DNA from: Acidobacteriota bacterium
GTDB lineage: Bacteria > Acidobacteriota > Terriglobia > Terriglobales > Acidobacteriaceae
NCBI GenBank assembly: GCA_021805265.1
Contig: JAJZFR010000035.1
Coordinates: 1 to 11,148 of the forward strand
Length of the DNA stretch: 11,148 nt
Reading direction: 5' to 3'
Shown here: in pieces, positions 6,484-11,148 of the stretch
Layout: each line of letters opens with the position of its first letter
Position numbering within the stretch: position 1 is the first letter of the stretch
The notes under the pieces: model-generated
What the model saw: the letters and a program-made list of their open reading frames with translations, nothing else
Database searches by the model: none
Told to the model about the DNA's origin: nothing
Made by a program: the position numbers and the translations under genes

Positions 6484-8250
6484 CTACTGCGCCGCCAGTT
6501 CTTCCCGCACCGTCGCCTGCTCCACCATCTGCAACGGATAGTACGCGTTCCGGATGTACTGTTTCACCATCCGGTTGGTGTTGAAGAACGATCCGCTGAA
6601 CGCGATCGTCGTCCGCATCAGCCGACCCCACGCCTCGGCAGATTCCAGATACAGCGGCACCACTCGCTTCTCCAGCTTTTCGTAGAGCGCAATCGCCTCC
6701 GCCGCGTCGTCCGCGCCATCCTCGATTGCCCAGCCGGTTACCCCCTCGATGCAGCCTTCGATCCACCAGCCATCCAGGATCGAAAGCGAAGGAACCCCGT
6801 TCAGCGCTGCCTTCATCCCGCTCGTTCCCGAGGCTTCGTAAGGCCGCTTCGGCGTGTTCACCCACACATCCACCCCAGCCGTCAGCGTCGCCCCAAGCTG
6901 CCAGTCATAGTTCTCCAGGTACACCACCCGAAGGTCGGCGCCAGAGAACTTCTTTGCCTTGTCGATCACGCTGTGGATCAGAGCCTTGCCTGGCTCGTCC
7001 TGCGGATGCGCCTTGCCTGCATACAGAATCTGCAATCCGCCCGCCGCCTGGGCTATCGCCAGCAGCCGCTCCGGATCGGCAAACAACAGGTCCGCGCGCT
7101 TGTAGGTCGCCGCCCGCCGGGCAAAGCCCAGCGTCAGAACCTTCGGATTCAGCACCAGACCCGTCCGCGATGCAACCTCCGCCAGCAGAGCCTCTTTGGA
7201 CCGCGCATGCGCCCGCCCAATCTCCCCGAGCGGTATCTCGATCGCATTCCTCAGGTAAAGATTGTCGCGCCGCCAGTGCGCGATATTTTCATCCAGCAGT
7301 TCTGCAAAAGGCTCCGAAACCCACGTCGGCGCATGCACTCCGTTGGTGATCGCGTGCACCGTATACTCCGGAAACATCTCCCGCGAAACCTTCCCATGCT
7401 GCAGCGCAACCCCGTTGCAATACCGGCTGAAGCGCAGCGCAACATAGGTCAGGTTCAGCAGCCCTTCATGGCAGCAGCCCAACCCTTCCAGCCGTGCCGT
7501 CCGGTCCGCGCCCAGTATCCGCCGCGCCTGCTCCATGCTGAACCGATCATGGCCCGCAGGAACCGGCGTATGCGTCGTGAACACACACTTCCGCCGCACC
7601 GCCTCCACATCCGTCTCTGTCACCTGGTTCAGCGGGCCGCCGCCCAGTTGCGACTCCAGCAGCGCCAGCGTCAGCAGCGCCGCGTGGCCCTCGTTCATGT
7701 GATACACATTCACCCGGTGGCCCAGCGCATTCGCCATCCGCGCGCCGCCCATCCCAAGCACAATCTCCTGCTGCAGGCGGTAGTTCGTGTCCCCGCCGTA
7801 AAGATGGTCCGTCAGGCCGCGATCCCACGCGCTGTTCTCCGCCAAATCCGTATCCAGCAGGTAGATCGGCAGCACGTGGCCAGACCGCCCCACCATCTCA
7901 TACCGCCAGGCCCGCACGGCAACCAGCCGACCCTCCACCGTTACCGTGATCCGTGGCGATTCCTCGGTACAGAAATCCTCGATCTGCCACGGCTGAGCGT
8001 CCTCGGTCTGCTTCCCGTCCGCGTCCAGTATCTGCCGGAAATAGCCCTTCCGGTGCAGCAGCGTAAACGCCACCAGCGGCGTGCCCAGATCCGCAGCCGA
8101 GCGCAGCGTGTCGCCGGCAAGCATTCCCAGACCGCCCGAGTACGTCGGCATTCCGGGATCGATTGCGATTTCCATGGAAAAATACGCCACCACCCCGGCG
8201 GGGGGCACCGATTCATACGATTGCTGTTTCAGGGAGGACGGCTTGAACAT
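6484..8250 (-). CDS. glgP: Short-form alpha-glucan (glycogen/maltodextrin) phosphorylase, GT35 family
   Basis: A 588-residue cytoplasmic enzyme that would cleave alpha-1,4-glucan with phosphate to release glucose-1-phosphate. It starts almost directly with the catalytic core: VAYFSMEIAI (21-30) and MPTYSGGLGMLAGDTLRSAA (34-53). Further motifs are MNEGHAAL (185-192), TTHTPVPAGHD (225-235), ITNGVHAPTW (301-310) and RRAATYKRADLL (378-389, phosphate/PLP side). EASGTSGMK (472-480) follows, where K480 corresponds to the pyridoxal-phosphate lysine of EASGTxNMK. It belongs to the divergent bacterial branch (TIGR02094-like) but lacks the N-terminal domain (DUF3417 type) found in longer members, so it is compact. 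The ATG at 8250 has GGAG about 9 nt upstream. It follows galK after 314 bp and is followed by a strong terminator. Family assignment is firm; the preferred glucan length is not known. Confidence 0.93.
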   Translation of the reverse strand: MFKPSSLKQQSYESVPPAGVVAYFSMEIAIDPGMPTYSGGLGMLAGDTLRSAADLGTPLVAFTLLHRKGYFRQILDADGKQTEDAQPWQIEDFCTEESPRITVTVEGRLVAVRAWRYEMVGRSGHVLPIYLLDTDLAENSAWDRGLTDHLYGGDTNYRLQQEIVLGMGGARMANALGHRVNVYHMNEGHAALLTLALLESQLGGGPLNQVTETDVEAVRRKCVFTTHTPVPAGHDRFSMEQARRILGADRTARLEGLGCCHEGLLNLTYVALRFSRYCNGVALQHGKVSREMFPEYTVHAITNGVHAPTWVSEPFAELLDENIAHWRRDNLYLRNAIEIPLGEIGRAHARSKEALLAEVASRTGLVLNPKVLTLGFARRAATYKRADLLFADPERLLAIAQAAGGLQILYAGKAHPQDEPGKALIHSVIDKAKKFSGADLRVVYLENYDWQLGATLTAGVDVWVNTPKRPYEASGTSGMKAALNGVPSLSILDGWWIEGCIEGVTGWAIEDGADDAAEAIALYEKLEKRVVPLYLESAEAWGRLMRTTIAFSGSFFNTNRMVKQYIRNAYYPLQMVEQATVREELAAQ

Positions 8251-8564
8251 CAGAAATTCTCCAAATCTGGGAATCGAATCGGCCTTCGGACACCCGCTGC
8301 GGTATGGAAAAATCCACCCCGGAGGAGAGCGAGGTCTTTGCCCGTTCGTTCCACGGCCAATGATTCATGGTTCCAGGAGCGCCCAGGAAATGCTGCTCGC
8401 AAGCGCCTGCAAGGTTCCAATATCTGATTGTACCAAGCACTCTGCTAGTGAAATACTGTTATTCCAGGCATCGTACGCTTCGTTCACCACTGCGGAAAAC
8501 GCATTTCCCTGTTTCTTCGCCCAGACTGCCTCGCCCATCTTGCCTCAACCACGGTGCACTCTTG
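8251..8564. other. Intergenic region between galK and glgP
   Basis: These 314 bp show no convincing gene; open frames here lack recognisable motifs and a ribosome site. No clear terminator follows galK. A TACAAT hexamer on the minus strand (8432-8427) could be a -10 element for glgP, but no good -35 lies 16-18 nt upstream. Whether glgP has its own promoter or is read through from galK cannot be settled from sequence. Confidence 0.5.
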
Positions 8565-9719
8565 TCACAGCACCCGATGCGCCCCCTCCGACGCTCGGCA
8601 GAGGTGCATCTCCGCCCGAATCCCCGTCGCCGACCGATACCCTTCCGCCAGCCTCGCCGCAAACTCCCTCGCCAGCGATTTCTCCACCAGGTTCACCGTG
8701 CAACCCCCGAACCCGCCGCCCGTAAGCCGCGCGCCAATCAACCCAGGAATCTCCTGCGCCAGTTCCACCATCGTGTCTGCCTCGGCGCAACTGGCCTCAA
8801 AGTCCTGGCTGTAGCTCGCATGAGCCTCCTGCATCAATCTGCCAACAGTGCTCAAATCATTCCGCAGCAGAGCCTCCGCCGCCTCTACTGTCCGCGTATT
8901 CTCCGTAATGATGTGCCGCGCGCGCTTCCGCGCAGCCAATGGAATCTCCTCGCCCCACCGCCCCAGATCGCTCACCGTCGCGTCCCGCAGGAATCGTATC
9001 TCCGGGCGATGGCTGGCCAGAATGCGGCAAGCCAGTTCGACCTCCGCCCGCCTCGTCCCATACTCCCCGCCCGCAATCGAGTGCTTCACCATCGTGTTTG
9101 CGATCACCAGAGAAACCGTCTCCGGAATCGGTGCCAGCCGATAGCTCAAATCCCGACAATCCAGCAGCAGAGCATGATCCGCCGCTCCGTTGGCCGAGAT
9201 GAACTGGTCCATGATTCCGCAGTTCGCGCCCACAAACTCGTTCTCCGCACGCTGGCAAAGCCGCGCCAGCCGCGGCCCCGCAATCGCTACGCCCAGCAGC
9301 CCCGCAATCGCCGTCGCCGTCGCCACCTCCACCGACGCCGAACTCGACAACCCGGACCCCAGCGGCACGTCGCCCCACAGGCTCAAACTCAGCCCCGGAA
9401 TCGCGTAACCCTCCCCGGCCAGCACCCGCATCACGCCCAGCGGATAATCGCTCCAATCCCCGCTCCGCGCCGTTGGCAGGGCGTCCGCGTCGAAGCTGCG
9501 CTCCTCGCCAAAGTTCTCCGCATACACCACCACACGGCCATCCTCGCGCCCGGAGATCGCCCCCAGGGTGGCAAAGTCGATCGCCACCGGCATCACAAAC
9601 CCCTCGGCATAGTCGGTATGCTCGCCGATCAGGTTTACCCGTCCCGGCGCGGCATACACCTGCGGCCTGGCCGCAAACCGATCCTCGTGCGCCCTCGCCA
9701 GTGTTGTCGCGTCTTTCAT
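8565..9719 (-). CDS. galK: Galactokinase (GHMP kinase family)
   Basis: A 384-residue cytoplasmic kinase that converts alpha-D-galactose and ATP to galactose-1-phosphate, the first committed Leloir step. The galactokinase signature APGRVNLIGEHTDY is at 24-37, supplying sugar-binding E33, H34 and D36 and catalytic-site R27. The GHMP ATP loop PLGSGLSSSA is at 119-128. CGIMDQF at 167-173 carries the expected catalytic base D171. The C-terminal GHMP motif TGGGFGG lies around 333-339. Length matches the family (380-390). I chose the ATG at 9719 because AGGAG lies 7 nt upstream; the earlier in-frame start at 9764 adds 15 unconserved residues. The mutarotase-like gene upstream would supply the alpha anomer, which fits galactose use, but neither galT nor galE lies in the window. 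Confidence in the reaction is high, although some GalK-like kinases act on other hexoses. Confidence 0.96.
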   Translation of the reverse strand: MKDATTLARAHEDRFAARPQVYAAPGRVNLIGEHTDYAEGFVMPVAIDFATLGAISGREDGRVVVYAENFGEERSFDADALPTARSGDWSDYPLGVMRVLAGEGYAIPGLSLSLWGDVPLGSGLSSSASVEVATATAIAGLLGVAIAGPRLARLCQRAENEFVGANCGIMDQFISANGAADHALLLDCRDLSYRLAPIPETVSLVIANTMVKHSIAGGEYGTRRAEVELACRILASHRPEIRFLRDATVSDLGRWGEEIPLAARKRARHIITENTRTVEAAEALLRNDLSTVGRLMQEAHASYSQDFEASCAEADTMVELAQEIPGLIGARLTGGGFGGCTVNLVEKSLAREFAARLAEGYRSATGIRAEMHLCRASEGAHRVL

Positions 9720-9802
9720 CCCTGCTTCTCCTGCCTGGTCATTTCCTGGCCAGCCGGAATCCAACCGCTTTCCGCGCTGATAACTTGAGCCTATGCGCCT
9801 GA

Positions 9803-9830
9803 CTTATACGCTCAGAGAATCTCCGCACAA
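9803..9830 (-). promoter_or_regulatory. Candidate galK promoter
   Basis: On the minus strand TTGTGC (9830-9825), a 16-nt spacer and TATAAG (9808-9803) lie about 85 nt upstream of the galK ATG, just downstream of the palindromic repeat that closes the epimerase-like gene. The -10 has one mismatch to TATAAT; the -35 shares only TTG. This is consistent with galK being able to start its own transcript. Confidence 0.3.
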
Positions 9831-9846
9831 GCCTTGTTTCTGAAGG

Positions 9847-9899
9847 GTACGGGCTTCAGCCCGTACATAAGTGCTGCAAAATCAATCGGGCTTCAGCCC
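9847..9899. repeat. Palindromic intergenic repeat pair (CGGGCTTCAGCCC core)
   Basis: GTACGGGCT-TC-AGCCCGTAC at 9847-9866 is a perfect 9-bp stem with a 2-base centre. The same 13-bp core CGGGCTTCAGCCC recurs at 9887-9899, 37 bp further on, as a shorter palindrome. I recall this GGGCTTCAGCCC core as common between acidobacterial genes, but cannot check copy number here. The second copy overlaps the 3' end of the epimerase-like gene. There is no T-run, so it is not a standard terminator. Confidence 0.8.
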
Positions 9900-10964
9900 C
9901 CGAGGGAAGCTATAAGAATCTCCCTGATCCATCCGGTCAATACAAAGCTCCATCGGCCAGTGAACCGTCACCCCCGGATCAACCATCCGCGACCACGGCC
10001 CATCCACCGCCAGCGAGTCCGTCGGAGCCATCGTCGGCTCGAGCGCCACGCAGGTCTGGCGCCGCTCGCCCGTCGCCGGCCAGCCACCATCGCACAGCCA
10101 GAGTCCAAGATACGGCGTGATCCGCGCGTCAAACCGCACCGTCAGCCGCAGGCCCAGCCGAACGCGCTCAAGCGCGCACCAACCGCTGTCTTCTTCAAGC
10201 CGCTCGGTAAACAGCTTCTCCGCCGCGCCGCTGCCGCCCGCCATGGCATAACTCAAATCATAACTCGTTGCATGACTCCCTTCCGGACTTGCGCCCCGCC
10301 GCTCGGGGTTGGATAACTTCGCAACCGGCCACTCAATCCACGCGCCGCTAACTCCCAGCCGCTGCCCCTTCGAGTTCTCCACGCTCACTCGCTTCACCGT
10401 CTCCGGCAGCCGTATCCGGTCACCCTCCTCGCACACAAAAAGCGGATGCGCCGCCCAGCTCCACGGCACCGAACGATTTCCACTATTCGTCAGGCTATAC
10501 AGTATGAAAAGCCGCCAGCCTGTCGCCGTCTCGCCCAACAGCATCGTCCGCGTCAACCCCAGCGGCAGCGAAAAACACTCCGCCATCAGCGTCGCCGAAT
10601 CCTCCGTCCGCTCCGCCACACGCCACGGCACACGCCACAGGTCTCCATGGTCCGGCACGTCCACCCCTCCGCCAGCCGTTTCCACTCGACAACCCGCCAC
10701 CGTCGGCAGGCACTCATCCCACCCGCTCGCGTCGCTCTCCTCAAACCCCATCGTCCGCGTCCGCTCGCCATAGGGCCGCAGCGGGGCCTGCAAGAGCTCG
10801 CAATCCCCAACCCCCTGGTCGTCCATCAGGTCGTCCCCCGAGTTGCCCATCAGATTGTCCCGCAGATTGACTTTCAGGCTCGCAATCTTGCCCCCCAAAC
10901 CAGGCAGCAGCGTCACCTGGCAATCCCCCGCCCGAATGACAACCTTTTCATCCGCTCCCGCCAT
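9882..10964 (-). CDS. Aldose 1-epimerase (galactose mutarotase)-like protein
   Basis: A 360-residue protein with the beta-sandwich pattern of the galactose-mutarotase superfamily, whose members interconvert alpha and beta anomers of aldoses. Visible motifs are LLPGLGGKIASL at 19-30, WDECLPTV at 82-89, DHGDLW at 105-110, AAHPLF at 171-176, ITPYLGLWLCDGGWP at 282-296 and VALEPTMAP at 306-314. H106, H173 and E309 occupy the places of the two active-site histidines and the catalytic glutamate of GalM. It is divergent, and galM itself is not certain; it could act on another sugar or be a hexose-6-phosphate epimerase-like protein. I chose the ATG at 10964 because AGGAGAG lies 8 nt upstream; upstream in-frame starts run into repeats. 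The last residues, RGLKPD and the stop, are encoded by a palindromic repeat. galK follows 162 bp later. Confidence 0.82.
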   Translation of the reverse strand: MAGADEKVVIRAGDCQVTLLPGLGGKIASLKVNLRDNLMGNSGDDLMDDQGVGDCELLQAPLRPYGERTRTMGFEESDASGWDECLPTVAGCRVETAGGGVDVPDHGDLWRVPWRVAERTEDSATLMAECFSLPLGLTRTMLLGETATGWRLFILYSLTNSGNRSVPWSWAAHPLFVCEEGDRIRLPETVKRVSVENSKGQRLGVSGAWIEWPVAKLSNPERRGASPEGSHATSYDLSYAMAGGSGAAEKLFTERLEEDSGWCALERVRLGLRLTVRFDARITPYLGLWLCDGGWPATGERRQTCVALEPTMAPTDSLAVDGPWSRMVDPGVTVHWPMELCIDRMDQGDSYSFPRGLKPD

Positions 10965-11011
10965 CACCCAATCTCTCCTGTGCTCAATCGGAATGCAACC
11001 GTGTTCCATCA

Positions 11012-11052
11012 AAAGGAACCCAGGGTGCCTCACCAAAGGGAACCGGGGTGCC
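11012..11052. repeat. Two-copy direct repeat upstream of the epimerase-like gene
   Basis: AAAGGAACCCAGGGTGCC (11012-11029) recurs as AAAGGGAACCGGGGTGCC (11035-11052): 15 of 18 positions match, period 23 bp. It runs directly into the hairpin at 11052-11090, so both may be parts of one repetitive intergenic element. Confidence 0.75.
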
Positions 11053-11090
11053 CCACATCTGCCGGGCCGCATTTGCCCGGAAGATGTGGG
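11052..11090. repeat. Long REP-like hairpin in the intergenic region
   Basis: CCCACATCT (11052-11060) pairs with AGATGTGGG (11082-11090). After one G/A mismatch, CCGGGC (11062-11067) pairs with GCCCGG (11075-11080), leaving the loop CGCATTT. The stem therefore has 15 pairs with one mismatch. It lies about 90 bp upstream of the epimerase-like start and has no T-run on either side. The layout (GTGCCCCA..., stem, ...TGGGCGGGG) resembles mobile palindromic repeats I associate with this group, from memory. Confidence 0.75.
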
Positions 11091-11148
11091 CGGGGCGACA
11101 GATGCCCGATTCGCGACATCGCCAAATCAAGCAACATCAGCCGCTGCG

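Larger units (their letters stand above)
10965..11148. other. Upstream region of the epimerase-like gene
   Basis: No gene is seen. The 184 bp hold the ribosome-binding site AGGAGAG (on the minus strand, 8 nt before the ATG at 10964), the direct repeat and the hairpin described separately. I see no convincing promoter hexamers, so the start of this transcript may lie beyond the window. Confidence 0.5.

Noticed and set aside
6334..8427. 697-codon plus-strand open frame opposite glgP
   Set aside because: The composition is Arg/Pro/Gln-rich with no motif, and it runs through the glgP terminator. It is a shadow of the phosphorylase gene.
8367..9788. 473-codon plus-strand open frame opposite galK
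   Set aside because: Low-complexity Arg/Pro/His composition and no recognisable domain; galK motifs on the minus strand are unambiguous.
9847..9866. Palindrome as intrinsic terminator of the epimerase-like gene
   Set aside because: The stem is strong, but the 2-base centre and the lack of a T-run on the minus strand argue for a repeat element instead.

Overview
The window most likely comes from an acidobacterium of the Acidobacteriaceae/Terriglobia type (Granulicella, Terriglobus or Edaphobacter-like). This rests on high GC, a long Oar-type TonB-dependent receptor with an N-terminal carboxypeptidase-regulatory-like domain, and short palindromic intergenic repeats around a GGGCTTCAGCCC core. 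The taxonomic call is inference, since there is no rRNA here. All six intact genes lie on the minus strand, so transcription runs from high to low coordinates.

High end (11148 to about 6400): a carbohydrate block. It begins with a galactose-mutarotase-like gene (start 10964), followed by galK (start 9719) and a short glycogen/alpha-glucan phosphorylase gene (start 8250). A strong intrinsic terminator at 6414-6449 closes the block. Together these enzymes could interconvert sugar anomers, phosphorylate galactose at C1 and release glucose-1-phosphate from alpha-glucan. No galT or galE is present, so the Leloir pathway is incomplete within this window.

Middle (about 6300 to 1680): an AT-rich control region with a 27-bp-period direct repeat and a candidate promoter. 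It precedes a 1129-residue outer-membrane receptor gene, then cutC, then a DeoR-family regulator gene. A hairpin with a T-run lies only about 20 nt upstream of the cutC start and looks like a terminator or attenuator between receptor and cutC. The regulator plausibly controls uptake through the receptor, but the effector and substrate cannot be read from the sequence.

Low end (about 810 to 1): a graveyard of decayed genes, all in minus orientation. It holds the C-terminal end of an IS630-type transposase, a frameshifted HxlR-type regulator fragment directly behind it, and a poorly preserved tract resembling the C-terminal end of an MFS exporter. A 17-bp piece of the transposase coding sequence recurs in inverted orientation 81 bp away.

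I found no CRISPR array, tRNA, rRNA or clear phage gene. Nothing here is convincingly a new system. The most interesting points are the receptor-cutC-deoR module with its attenuator-like junction and candidate operators, the palindromic repeat that encodes the last residues of the epimerase-like protein, and the layered pseudogene remnants.
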